From: an uncultured Flavobacteriaceae bacterium
GTDB lineage: Bacteria; Bacteroidota; Bacteroidia; Flavobacteriales; Flavobacteriaceae
Length of the DNA stretch: 64,000 nucleotides
Reading direction: 5' to 3'
NCBI GenBank assembly: GCA_947502635.1
Contig: CANNAN010000001.1
Location: 620,001 to 684,000, forward strand
Each line of letters starts with the position of its first letter. Position 1 is the stretch's first letter. Position numbers and translations under genes: made by a program. Under the pieces are notes generated by a model, which saw only the letters and a program-made list of their open reading frames with translations, did no database searches and was not told the origin of the DNA. Shown piece after piece: positions 43,773-52,231 of the stretch.

Positions 43773-45536
43773 TTACCCCTCAGGTAATGCTTTCCAGTTT
43801 TTAATCACACGAGAATAAAGGTATATAAAGAACAAATTAATTATAAATAAAACATAACTCCAATGTATTCCTAAACTGTTCAATAAATTAAAACAAGTGT
43901 TATCATCTAAAAATGAATAATTTCCAATGCATGCCGCAGATTGGTGTAAAGATATTGTTGTAATTATTAGAAAAATATAAAGTATAAAACCAATAAGAGA
44001 TATGTTTAAACAAATGGCTACAATAAGTTTTTTTACTTTTTTTGTATAAAATAAGGGAATAGATAAAATAATTGAACCTAATACAATGGTTAGGTATGAT
44101 GCAAAATACCCGACATTTTTATCATTATATTTGGTCATATACGCATAAAGAACAGATAGTGATATTACAAATATAGTTAGTACTCCAATACTTATAATTG
44201 TAAAGAGTAGCGGTTTTAAGCCCGTAATTCTAAACATAAAAACCAAAGCCGAGAAGAAGAAAGTGAACCACATAAAAAGATGGATACTTTCTAAAAAAGG
44301 ATTGCTATCTTTTATATCTTCAATGTTTTCAAAGACTTGATATAAAGAATCATTATCTAAATAATAGTCTGTGATATGATTTTTGTAAAAAGTGTCTAGA
44401 GCTGTTTTAGGTTCACTGGATCCATATTGTAATTCTAGTTTGGGTTCATTTCGAATTAAATTTTTTAATTCGAAGTTGTTATCTGGATGATAAACAATAC
44501 CAAACCAATCATCAGCAGTTAGATTATGTTTAATTTCATATTGATTGCAAATCATTAAAAAATCAGATAATAATTGCTTAATTTCATTTGGGTCATTTCG
44601 TTTTAAAAGATCATAATTTGACTTATTCCATGCCTCATAATCTTCATTGAACCCCTTTAAATAATTGAAATTGTCATAATCGTAATCACTATAATCAGTG
44701 TAATTATATTGGATATCATCATGTCCTGATTTATTTTTTTTGGATTGATAAAAGGATTTTGAATAATTAAAATAACTAGGGTTTACTGTCTGTAAATAAG
44801 GTGAAATATCGAAAATAGAATCTTTATAAAAATAAGTCCTGATGGTGTCTTTTGTTTTATAATAAACATAGCCTTTATAGGTGCTATCTATTAATTCTTG
44901 GTTTGTATTCCTTTGTTTTTTATAAAGTGTGTAAAAACTATAGTGGTAGTCTAAGAAATTTAAAGATAAACTATCTCTATTTTGAGTTATTCCATTATAA
45001 GTTTCACAATATAAGGTGTTGAATGGGGGTGGGTAACTACGTTGATTAATGGTATAATCCAGAGTGTTCTTAGAAAAGAATAATGCTGCAGCATTTGAAA
45101 TAATAATTTCTTTTTCTACGCTTTCATCATTATAAGTAAATGATATATAGGATTTAACACCAAAATTATATGAAATGTAAAATGTTGTGGAAAAGAAAGT
45201 GATTATTAAATAAATTAAAAAATGTTTAAACAATTTTAATCTAGAAGTTGGGTAAAAGCTTTTGAAGGCATTATTTTTAAACATGAAAATAAGCCATATA
45301 ACAAGTATTAAGATAGATAAGATAATGCTAATATAGACGGTGCCATTTTCAAAAAAGATAGATTTAGCCCCATATTCACTTAAAACCTCAGGATTAGTAA
45401 TAACTAAGAATCCAAAAATAAAGAATAACCCATGCAAAAATATAGCAGTAGTTAAGGCCCATAATAATTTTGTATTCCAAATTATAGGATGATTTTCGAG
45501 TAAATATTGATTCGTTTTATATATAAATTTTTTCAT
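43773..45536 (-). CDS. Eight-TM membrane protein with large Tyr/Asn-rich loop, probable ABC permease
   Basis: About 587 residues from ATG 45536 (a frame-start at 45557 overlaps the ATPase gene and is less likely). Early TM helices occur near 24-46 (WALTTAIFLHGLFFIFGFLVI), 64-84 and 104-122. A hydrophilic domain of about 290 residues follows, rich in Tyr and Asn (YNYTDYSDYDYDNFNYLKG). Five TM helices end the chain. It sits between an ABC ATPase (10 bp) and an OppA-like protein (20 bp), so it probably forms the membrane part. No known permease domain is recognised. Confidence 0.7.
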   Translation of the reverse strand: MKKFIYKTNQYLLENHPIIWNTKLLWALTTAIFLHGLFFIFGFLVITNPEVLSEYGAKSIFFENGTVYISIILSILILVIWLIFMFKNNAFKSFYPTSRLKLFKHFLIYLIITFFSTTFYISYNFGVKSYISFTYNDESVEKEIIISNAAALFFSKNTLDYTINQRSYPPPFNTLYCETYNGITQNRDSLSLNFLDYHYSFYTLYKKQRNTNQELIDSTYKGYVYYKTKDTIRTYFYKDSIFDISPYLQTVNPSYFNYSKSFYQSKKNKSGHDDIQYNYTDYSDYDYDNFNYLKGFNEDYEAWNKSNYDLLKRNDPNEIKQLLSDFLMICNQYEIKHNLTADDWFGIVYHPDNNFELKNLIRNEPKLELQYGSSEPKTALDTFYKNHITDYYLDNDSLYQVFENIEDIKDSNPFLESIHLFMWFTFFFSALVFMFRITGLKPLLFTIISIGVLTIFVISLSVLYAYMTKYNDKNVGYFASYLTIVLGSIILSIPLFYTKKVKKLIVAICLNISLIGFILYIFLIITTISLHQSAACIGNYSFLDDNTCFNLLNSLGIHWSYVLFIINLFFIYLYSRVIKNWKALPEG

Positions 45537-45546
45537 TGATTTAGCT

Positions 45547-46704
45547 TTAAGAAACAAAGAAACGTCTTGTAGATTTTGTTATGTTACGCGTATAAATAAC
45601 ATCTATTTTGTGCTTTCCTAAAGTCTCAAGAACTAGAGGAAAAGCTATCTCAAGAGGAAAATAAGCAATAAAAATTCCCCCGTTAAAGATGAGTTTTTCA
45701 AGGTTTAAATCAGTGAAAATTTGCTTGAGTTTATCTCTGTCACAATTGCAGTCAATTTCTACAATTAAATAATTTTTAGTTGTTGTATCTGTATTTTCAT
45801 TTTCCTGCTCTTTATAAATCCCATCTTTAAGGTATATGACTTTATCAGATACCTTTTCTACTTCATATAATTGCTGAGAACTTAATATTAATGCAATCGG
45901 ATTATTTATAGAATTACAAATAGATTTTAAATCTTCTAAAATAACCTGTTGAGCTAGTACATCTAAGTTGGCTAAAGGTTCATCTAAAAGCAATAATTCA
46001 GGTTGTCTTAATAAGGTTCTTGCCAATTCAAAACGCATCTTATAACCAGAAGATAACTCATGCCATTTTAAATGCTTATAATTCCATAAACCAAACCGAG
46101 CAATCATCATTAATACTCTGGTTTCATTTTCTTTGGGGCTTATGCCGTAATTTGATAAAACAAATTTTAAATTGTCTTTAAGACTACCGTACCATTTTTT
46201 TGTTCTTTGTGGTATGTACACTAAATTAGAGCGTAAGTCATAGTCGCTATTAAATTCCTTATCAAAATTAAATTCCAAAGAACCTTCGTTATATTTTAGT
46301 TCTTTAGCCAAAATTCTTAATAATGTTGTTTTGCCATTACCATTTTCCCCTACTAAACCATACACATCGCTTTTGTGAATATTAATAGAAATAGGGCCTA
46401 ATGAAAAGCGGTTTGTACCATAACTTTTAGTAATATTTGAACCAACAACAACAGGTGTTTTAGTATTATATGCCTCAATTGGAATTTTGGAGATTTTATT
46501 TAGAATCTGAAGGCTTCTTTTTATGAGTTCATCTTCTTCATTTGGGAATTTTTCTTTCCAATCAGTAAGGGTAATTACGTCATTATAAATATCTAAATTT
46601 TGTGTATCGATAGCACAATCCATAAGTTTTCGATACCCTAAAAAAGTGTCTTTATTTTCAAAAAAAGTAGACACTTCTTTAATTCGCGCTTCAACTTTTG
46701 TCAT
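45547..46704 (-). CDS. ABC transporter ATP-binding protein with N- and C-terminal extensions
   Basis: 385 residues. The ATPase core is about 95-305: Walker A GENGNGKTT, signature LSSGYKMRFELARTL, Walker B LLLLDEPLANLD, and QQLYEVEKVSD instead of the usual H-loop (a Gln-Gln pair stands where His is expected). About 90 residues of N-terminal extension and 75 of C-terminal extension are not recognised. Followed by the 8-TM protein 10 bp later. One ATPase gene implies a homodimer. Confidence 0.82.
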   Translation of the reverse strand: MTKVEARIKEVSTFFENKDTFLGYRKLMDCAIDTQNLDIYNDVITLTDWKEKFPNEEDELIKRSLQILNKISKIPIEAYNTKTPVVVGSNITKSYGTNRFSLGPISINIHKSDVYGLVGENGNGKTTLLRILAKELKYNEGSLEFNFDKEFNSDYDLRSNLVYIPQRTKKWYGSLKDNLKFVLSNYGISPKENETRVLMMIARFGLWNYKHLKWHELSSGYKMRFELARTLLRQPELLLLDEPLANLDVLAQQVILEDLKSICNSINNPIALILSSQQLYEVEKVSDKVIYLKDGIYKEQENENTDTTTKNYLIVEIDCNCDRDKLKQIFTDLNLEKLIFNGGIFIAYFPLEIAFPLVLETLGKHKIDVIYTRNITKSTRRFFVS

Positions 46705-46751
46705 TTGTTATTATAAATTATTGGCTTTTATTTTAAGTCTTCAGACTTAGA

Positions 46752-46782
46752 TTGTATTACTTGTCTCAATTCCGTAAATTTG
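46752..46782 (+). promoter_or_regulatory. Promoter of mtaB
   Basis: TTG at 46752-46754, 20-base spacer, TAAATTTG at 46775-46782, 69 bp upstream of the mtaB ATG. Confidence 0.65.
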
Positions 46783-46851
46783 CAGGCTTTTAAGTTAGAA
46801 AACAAGTAAATATAAATACATTTCCTTCGTAAAGGAAATGAAACACAATAA

Positions 46852-48177
46852 ATGAAGAAAAAACTCGCATTTTATACTTTAGGTTGTAAGCTGAATTTTT
46901 CAGAAACATCAACCATTGCTAGGAGTTTTACAGATGAAGGCTTTGACCGTGTAGACTTTTCTGAAAAAGCAGATATTTATGTAATTAATACCTGTTCGGT
47001 TACTGAGAATGCGGACAAACGTTTTAAAACAATTGTAAAGCAAGCTCAGAAAGCAAATTCTGATGCATTTGTTGCTGCAATAGGGTGTTATGCGCAATTA
47101 AAACCTCAAGAATTGGCAGATGTTTATGGTGTTGATTTGGTTTTAGGAGCTACCGAGAAATTTAAAATAACAGACTATCTAAATGATCTTTCTAAAAATG
47201 ATTTTGGACATGTACATTCTTGTGAAATAGAAGACGCCGATTTTTATGTAGGAAGTTATTCCATTGGAGATAGAACCCGTGCGTTTTTAAAAGTTCAGGA
47301 CGGTTGTGATTATAAATGTACATATTGTACCATTCCATTGGCACGTGGTATTTCACGAAGCGATACCATGGAAAATGTCTTAAAAAATGCTAAAGAAATT
47401 TCTAAGCAAAATATAAAGGAAATTGTTCTCACAGGTGTTAATATTGGTGATTATGGAAAAGGAGAATTTGGTAATAAAAAACATGAACATACTTTTTTAG
47501 ATTTAGTTACCGAATTAGATAAAGTTGAAGGTATTGAACGATTAAGAATTTCGTCTATCGAGCCTAATCTTTTAAAAAATGAAACAATTGATTTGGTTTC
47601 TAAATCGAGAGCTTTTGTACCTCATTTTCATATCCCATTGCAATCTGGAAGTAACGAAATTCTTAAAAAAATGAAACGCCGTTATATGCGTGAATTGTAT
47701 GTAGACCGTGTTTCAAAAATAAGAGAAGTAATGCCTCATGCCTGCATAGGTGTAGATGTTATTGTTGGCTTTCCAGGAGAAACGGATGAACACTTTTTAG
47801 AAACTTATAATTTTTTAAGCGCATTAAATATTTCGTATTTACATGTATTTACATACTCAGAACGTGATAATACAGAAGCTGCAGAAATGACTGAGGTTAT
47901 ACCAAATAATGTAAGAAGTAAACGCAGCAAAATGTTACGAGGCTTATCTGTTAAGAAACGGCGTGCTTTTTATGAAAGTCAAATAGGAACTACAAGAACG
48001 GTATTATTTGAAAGTGAAAATAAGGAAGGTTATATTCATGGGTTTACCGAAAACTATGTTAAAGTAAAAACACCTTGGAACCCCCAATTAATTAATACAT
48101 TACATCAGGTAGATCTTACGAAAATTGATGCTGATGGTTTAGTAAGGTTTGAGTTCACTAAAGTGTTTTCAAACTAG
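46852..48177 (+). CDS. mtaB: tRNA (N6-threonylcarbamoyladenosine(37)-C2)-methylthiotransferase
   Basis: 441-residue radical-SAM methylthiotransferase that makes ms2t6A at tRNA position 37. The N-terminal UPF0004 domain has three Cys for the auxiliary cluster (TLGCKLNFSE, VINTCSVTE, AIGCYAQ). The radical SAM motif is GCDYKCTYCTIP at about 153-164. A TRAM domain ends the chain. The MtaB subgroup is indicated by the start MKKKLAFYTLGCKLNFSE. Single-gene unit with its own promoter. Confidence 0.95.
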   Translation: MKKKLAFYTLGCKLNFSETSTIARSFTDEGFDRVDFSEKADIYVINTCSVTENADKRFKTIVKQAQKANSDAFVAAIGCYAQLKPQELADVYGVDLVLGATEKFKITDYLNDLSKNDFGHVHSCEIEDADFYVGSYSIGDRTRAFLKVQDGCDYKCTYCTIPLARGISRSDTMENVLKNAKEISKQNIKEIVLTGVNIGDYGKGEFGNKKHEHTFLDLVTELDKVEGIERLRISSIEPNLLKNETIDLVSKSRAFVPHFHIPLQSGSNEILKKMKRRYMRELYVDRVSKIREVMPHACIGVDVIVGFPGETDEHFLETYNFLSALNISYLHVFTYSERDNTEAAEMTEVIPNNVRSKRSKMLRGLSVKKRRAFYESQIGTTRTVLFESENKEGYIHGFTENYVKVKTPWNPQLINTLHQVDLTKIDADGLVRFEFTKVFSN

Positions 48178-48330
48178 AAAACGGTAATTATCATTATTTT
48201 TTTTGTGATATTTTTAATACAAAGAAGGTATTTTCTACATATTACCTAAAGTTTTACTCACTTTGACTTATTTATTGTGGAAATATAACGACGCGCTATA
48301 TTTTTACGCGAGTTAATTGTGCCCCAAAAT

Positions 48331-48831
48331 ATGAATAAGTTATTCTTTCTTTTATGCTTTGCATTATTCCTGACAGGTTGTTCTGAGGAGGATAGTGGTG
48401 ATATATCCATTGTGGGTACATGGAAGTTAACGGCTTGGAATGTTGCTGATGGATTTGATATTAATGATGATGGCATCGCTAGTACTAATATTTTGGATGA
48501 AATTGAATGCACAAACAATGAAACTTTAATTTTTGAAGCGAATGGTGTAGTAGCTTCAAATAAAACTTTTAATCCAGAGATAACTATTATTTTACAAGAA
48601 GGGACTACAAACAATTATATGTTTAATGTCACATGCGATAAGCAAGGTGTTATTGGTTTTGCTACAACTTATTCTCAAAATATAGATACTGTTACATTTA
48701 ATGATAAGGAGTCTACTATAATTGGTAACCAATTGTTTTGTGTGATTAAAGACGCTTTAAAAATATATAACGAAGATTTTACAGAAGTATTAGCTACCAA
48801 GGATTTAACATTAGTATATACTAAGCAATAA
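48331..48831 (+). CDS. Lipocalin-like lipoprotein
   Basis: 166 residues from ATG 48331 (a GTG at 48319 adds four). Lipoprotein signal FFLLCFALFLTGCSEE. The sequence SIVGTWKLTAWNVADG and the alternating strands to the C-terminal LVYTKQ match the lipocalin-like small lipoproteins common in Bacteroidetes. Function unknown. Ends in a 14-bp perfect hairpin shared with the GNAT-like gene on the other strand. Confidence 0.75.
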   Translation: MNKLFFLLCFALFLTGCSEEDSGDISIVGTWKLTAWNVADGFDINDDGIASTNILDEIECTNNETLIFEANGVVASNKTFNPEITIILQEGTTNNYMFNVTCDKQGVIGFATTYSQNIDTVTFNDKESTIIGNQLFCVIKDALKIYNEDFTEVLATKDLTLVYTKQ

Positions 48832-48860
48832 ATAGTAACGCGACTTATTTATAGAACACA

Positions 48861-48895
48861 AAAAATCCGAAACTAATAGTTTCGGATTTTTTTAT
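48861..48895. terminator. Bidirectional terminator between 48831 and 48919
   Basis: Perfect 14-bp stem with arms 48861-48874 and 48878-48891, 3-nt loop, A run on one side and T run on the other. Convergent genes use it from both strands. Confidence 0.85.
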
Positions 48896-48918
48896 GGTTA
48901 GTATTTTTTATATCAAAA

Positions 48919-49215
48919 TTAAATTCTTAATCCAACAGGGAGCATACGCTTATATTTTCTATTGCTTCTCACAAACTTAGCAATTTCAGGACTTGTAGGT
49001 ACAATACTTAAATTACGTTCTTGGATTTGTTCAAATACAGCTTCTAAAAATTCTTTACTGAAGTCTTGGTCTTTAATGCCTTCTGGTATAATAAGCTTTG
49101 TTAAAAAAATCTTCCTTTCTTGTAAAGAATATTCAATTTTAGCTAAATGGTCATCAATTTTTATTTCAAATTGACGTAAAAAATCATTATCAATTAGTTC
49201 TGCAGCTTCAACCAT
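48919..49215 (-). CDS. GNAT-like acetyltransferase (Acetyltransf_CG type), short
   Basis: 98 residues from ATG 49215, preferred over 49305 because the added 30 residues are not family-like. FEIKIDDHLAKIEYSLQERKIFLTKLIIPEGIKDQDFSKEFLEAV and IVPTSPEIAKFVRSNRKY fit the small GCN5-related N-acetyltransferase class (YjdJ-like). The usual acetyl-CoA loop R/Q-x-x-G-x-G is not clear (GIKDQD), so activity is uncertain. Confidence 0.6.
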   Translation of the reverse strand: MVEAAELIDNDFLRQFEIKIDDHLAKIEYSLQERKIFLTKLIIPEGIKDQDFSKEFLEAVFEQIQERNLSIVPTSPEIAKFVRSNRKYKRMLPVGLRI

Positions 49216-49407
49216 GGTAATTTTTGTTTTATTTCTTAGGAATCTTAAATAGTGAGCACTATTTATATAACTTTGTTTTGCAAAAGTACAAAAAAAAATT
49301 GTCATATTAAAGTTAAAATAAGGTTAATGCCTTATAAAATAAACCATTAGAATACGGTTATTTAAATTTTAAAGACTATTTACTATGAAACTAAAACTAT
49401 TGTTTAA

Positions 49408-50073
49408 ATGAACAAAGACATTATACATGTTTATTTAATGCCAGGAATGGCAGCCAGTCCAACGATTTTCGAATATATTAAATTACCAGAAGATCAATTC
49501 AAAGTTCACTGGCTTCAATGGATTTTACCAATTGATGATGAATCGATTAGTGATTATGCATTACGAATGATTAAAAATATTAAACATGAGAATATTGTGT
49601 TATTGGGTGTGTCGTTTGGAGGTATATTGGTACAGGAAATTAGGAAACATATAAATGTTAGGAAACTCATTATAGTATCTAGTGTTAAATCCATGCATGA
49701 ATTGCCTACACATTTGGTGTTAGCAAAAAAGATAAAGGCATATGCATTAGTACCAACACAATTGGCTAGTAATATTGATTTGCTTGCAAAATATGCTTTT
49801 GGTAACTATTTAAAGAAGCGTATCGATTTGTACAAGAAATATTTATCAGTTAATGATAGTAAATATTTAAGTTGGGCTATTAAACAAATAGTTTGTTGGA
49901 ATCAAAACGAAAGTCAATCAGATATTATACATATTCATGGAGACAACGATGCTATGTTTCCTATAAAAAACATAACAGATTGTATCCCTATAAAGAATGG
50001 CACACATATTATGATTATCAATAAATATAAATGGTTTAATGAGAATTTACCGCGTATAATTTTAGAAAACTAA
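49408..50073 (+). CDS. Alpha/beta hydrolase
   Basis: 221 residues. Nucleophile elbow GVSFGG (about 71-76), oxyanion stretch LMPGMAASPTIF near the start, and catalytic His in GTHIMI near residue 200. An acid residue is likely in HGDNDAMFP. The fold is complete but short, like YvaK- or PhaC-unrelated carboxylesterases. Substrate unknown. Precedes the transglycosylase by 35 bp on the same strand. Confidence 0.8.
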   Translation: MNKDIIHVYLMPGMAASPTIFEYIKLPEDQFKVHWLQWILPIDDESISDYALRMIKNIKHENIVLLGVSFGGILVQEIRKHINVRKLIIVSSVKSMHELPTHLVLAKKIKAYALVPTQLASNIDLLAKYAFGNYLKKRIDLYKKYLSVNDSKYLSWAIKQIVCWNQNESQSDIIHIHGDNDAMFPIKNITDCIPIKNGTHIMIINKYKWFNENLPRIILEN

Positions 50074-50108
50074 ATAAAAATTTTACCTTTAAGCAAAACT
50101 TATTAAAA

Positions 50109-51035
50109 ATGAAGATAGTACAGAGAATGTTAGCGTTTGTGGGATTACTAAGTTTATCAGCCCTATTTATTAATGCCCTACAAGACGCCCCAACAAATGA
50201 AAATTTCGAAAAAAAATTAATTAATGATTATAATGTTTATGCATTACAAGTTCCAGATGATTTAAATTTTGCAGGAGAACCAATGCCGCTTAAAAACCCT
50301 GATATTTTAGAGCGGATGGATAGAGAATTGCTAGTGAATACGTATTGGCAATCTAATGGTTTATTATTGTTTAAACGTGCAGGTAAGTATTTCCCAATAA
50401 TAGAACCTATTTTAGAGGAATATGAAGTTCCAAATGATTTTAAATATTTAGCTGTTATAGAAAGTGGGTTAACCAATGCCGTATCACCAGCAGGAGCTCG
50501 GGGTTTTTGGCAAATAATGAAAGTAACAGGTAGAGAGAACGGACTAGAAATCAATAATAATGTAGATGAACGCTACCATTTAGAGAAAGCGACTCACGTA
50601 GCTTGTAAATATTTACTAAGGGCTAAAGCTCAATTAGGATCATGGACATTGGCTGCAGCTGCATATAATGCAGGTAATGCAGGGGTTAGAAGACGTTTAA
50701 AAGAACAAAAAGTTTCTAATTATTACGATTTGTTGCTGAATGAAGAAACGGGACGTTATATGTTTAGAATTGTTGCTTTAAAAGAAATAATGAATCACCC
50801 TAAAAAATATGGATTTAACTTTAGAGATAAAGATTTATATACCGATATCCCGACTTATAAAGTTGAAGTAGATACCACAGTAACCGATTTTTCAAAATTT
50901 GCACAAAATTTTGGTATTAATTACAAATTATTAAAACTTCATAACCCTTGGTTGCGTGAATCGCATTTAAATAATAAATCAAAGAAATTGTATACTATCG
51001 ATATCCCTAAAAAGGGCTATTATAATGTGCAATAA
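50109..51035 (+). CDS. Membrane-bound lytic murein transglycosylase (MltD-like)
   Basis: 308 residues, exported (MLAFVGLLSLSALFINAL). SLT domain about 100-240: AVIESGLTNAVSPAGARGFWQI with the catalytic Glu, then AAAAYNAGNAGVRRRL. The last 60 residues (DIPTYKVEVDTTVTDFSKFA...SHLNNKSKKLYTIDIP) look like a single LysM-type module, so peptidoglycan is the target. Cell wall turnover. Followed by a strong hairpin at 51053. Confidence 0.9.
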   Translation: MKIVQRMLAFVGLLSLSALFINALQDAPTNENFEKKLINDYNVYALQVPDDLNFAGEPMPLKNPDILERMDRELLVNTYWQSNGLLLFKRAGKYFPIIEPILEEYEVPNDFKYLAVIESGLTNAVSPAGARGFWQIMKVTGRENGLEINNNVDERYHLEKATHVACKYLLRAKAQLGSWTLAAAAYNAGNAGVRRRLKEQKVSNYYDLLLNEETGRYMFRIVALKEIMNHPKKYGFNFRDKDLYTDIPTYKVEVDTTVTDFSKFAQNFGINYKLLKLHNPWLRESHLNNKSKKLYTIDIPKKGYYNVQ

Positions 51036-51052
51036 AAAGAAGAAAACTACCA

Positions 51053-51095
51053 AAAAAAGAAGAGGATAAATAATATTTTTATCCTCTTCTTTTTT
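51053..51095. terminator. Bidirectional hairpin terminator (18-bp perfect stem)
   Basis: Arms 51053-51070 and 51078-51095 pair perfectly around a 7-nt loop. The right arm overlaps the last codons of the opposing TPR gene, so one hairpin serves both strands. Confidence 0.8.
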
Positions 51096-51654
51096 GAGCT
51101 CTTAAAGAACCACCACTACCATAATGTTGATTTGGCATTTGTGAGCGTTTCATATTTTGTTTCATCATTTTTATCTGGTCGGCTAACATACCTTGTTTAT
51201 CCAGTTTTTGTGCTTCAGATAGTAGTTTTTGAGCTTCTTGCTTTCTGCGCTTAGAAAAGGCAATACCAGATAAATTCAATTTTGCCATAGCCAAATCATG
51301 ATCCATAGATAATCCTAATGAAATAGCTTTTTTGAAATATTTTTCGGCATCATTCATATTACTTTGTGAAACCATAATACCATGCAAATAATTATAATAC
51401 CCTTGTTGTTTCTTTACTAAAGCAGATTCAGGATTTTTAATTTTATTGAGCCATTTTTTTGCACCATCAAAATCTTGTTTACGTAATCTTAAAAAAGCTA
51501 ATAAAATAAACTCATTTTTAAAATAAAGGAATACAAAAATTAAAGAGAGGAGTATAAACATAATACCATTGCCTATATTGCCTTCAGTAAATTGATACAC
51601 AGCAAATGCAATAATACCCGCAGCTATAATTAGTTTTATAATTTTATTGTACAT
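51079..51654 (-). CDS. TPR membrane protein
   Basis: 191 residues. Two N-terminal TM segments (IIKLIIAAGIIAFAVYQF, IMFILLSLIFVFLYF) followed by TPR-like helices (LKNEFILLAFLRLRKQDFDGAKKWLNKIKNPES, then MNDAEKYFKKAISLGLSMDHDLAMAKLNLSGIAFSKRRKQEAQ). The last residues are Gly/Arg-rich. Function unknown; membrane-tethered protein-interaction scaffold is likely. Confidence 0.75.
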   Translation of the reverse strand: MYNKIIKLIIAAGIIAFAVYQFTEGNIGNGIMFILLSLIFVFLYFKNEFILLAFLRLRKQDFDGAKKWLNKIKNPESALVKKQQGYYNYLHGIMVSQSNMNDAEKYFKKAISLGLSMDHDLAMAKLNLSGIAFSKRRKQEAQKLLSEAQKLDKQGMLADQIKMMKQNMKRSQMPNQHYGSGGSLRAQKRRG

Positions 51655-51956
51655 TTTAATAAGTTTATAATGTGAGTAGGCTTTATTTTTACTTAAATAA
51701 TAAGACCTTTTTTTGTTTTAGACTGCAAAGAAACTAAATTTTTATTAAAAGTAGCCCATAGATATTTAACAAAAAAGTATTGAAGGATCTAAACGATCCA
51801 AGGTTTAACAAGGAATATTTTAATCAAAAAAATAATTAAAAATATTTTTCTAAAAATGGTTTGCAAAGTAATAAAGGCTTTGTATATTTGCCCTCGGTTT
51901 TGGAGAAGGTCCAAACATTAGAAAAAATACAATTCAGATTTTAAAGATACAAGATA
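51655..51956. other. Intergenic region upstream of rpmH
   Basis: 302 bp. The right half carries the rpmH promoter; 51890-51956 is its leader. Nothing else is seen in the left half apart from AT-rich sequence. Confidence 0.6.
51860..51890 (+). promoter_or_regulatory. Promoter of rpmH (perfect consensus)
   Basis: TTTG at 51860-51863, 19-base spacer, TATATTTG at 51883-51890, a textbook flavobacterial -33/-7 promoter with a leader of about 60 nt. Confidence 0.85.
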
Positions 51957-52118
51957 ATGAGTAAAAGAACATTTCAGCCTTCTAAAAGAAAGAGAAGAAA
52001 CAAACACGGTTTCAGAGAAAGAATGGCTTCTGCTAATGGCAGAAAGGTATTAGCACGTAGAAGAGCTAAAGGAAGAAAAAAATTATCTGTGTCATCTGAA
52101 ACAAGACATAAGAAATAA
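51957..52118 (+). CDS. rpmH: 50S ribosomal protein L34
   Basis: Found by hand: 53 residues from ATG 51957 to TAA 52116. It begins [20 protein letters not shown] and continues [19 protein letters not shown], the L34 signature. It is very basic. Strong promoter upstream and a hairpin downstream. In many bacteria rpmH neighbours rnpA near the origin; here it stands before carB, so there is no sign of an origin. Confidence 0.97.
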   Translation: MSKRTFQPSKRKRRNKHGFRERMASANGRKVLARRRAKGRKKLSVSSETRHKK

Positions 52119-52141
52119 TGATTAACAATTGTTGATATTTT

Positions 52142-52174
52142 AAAGGTGTTACTTAAGTGTAACGCCTTTTTTTA
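52142..52174 (+). terminator. Terminator of rpmH
   Basis: An 11-bp stem with one G-U pair (52142-52152 with 52159-52169), 6-nt loop, followed by T residues. Confidence 0.75.
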
Positions 52175-52231
52175 TATCTGCTGATGATTATTTTTGTAAT
52201 AAATTATAATACACCACATAACTAGTAAAAA

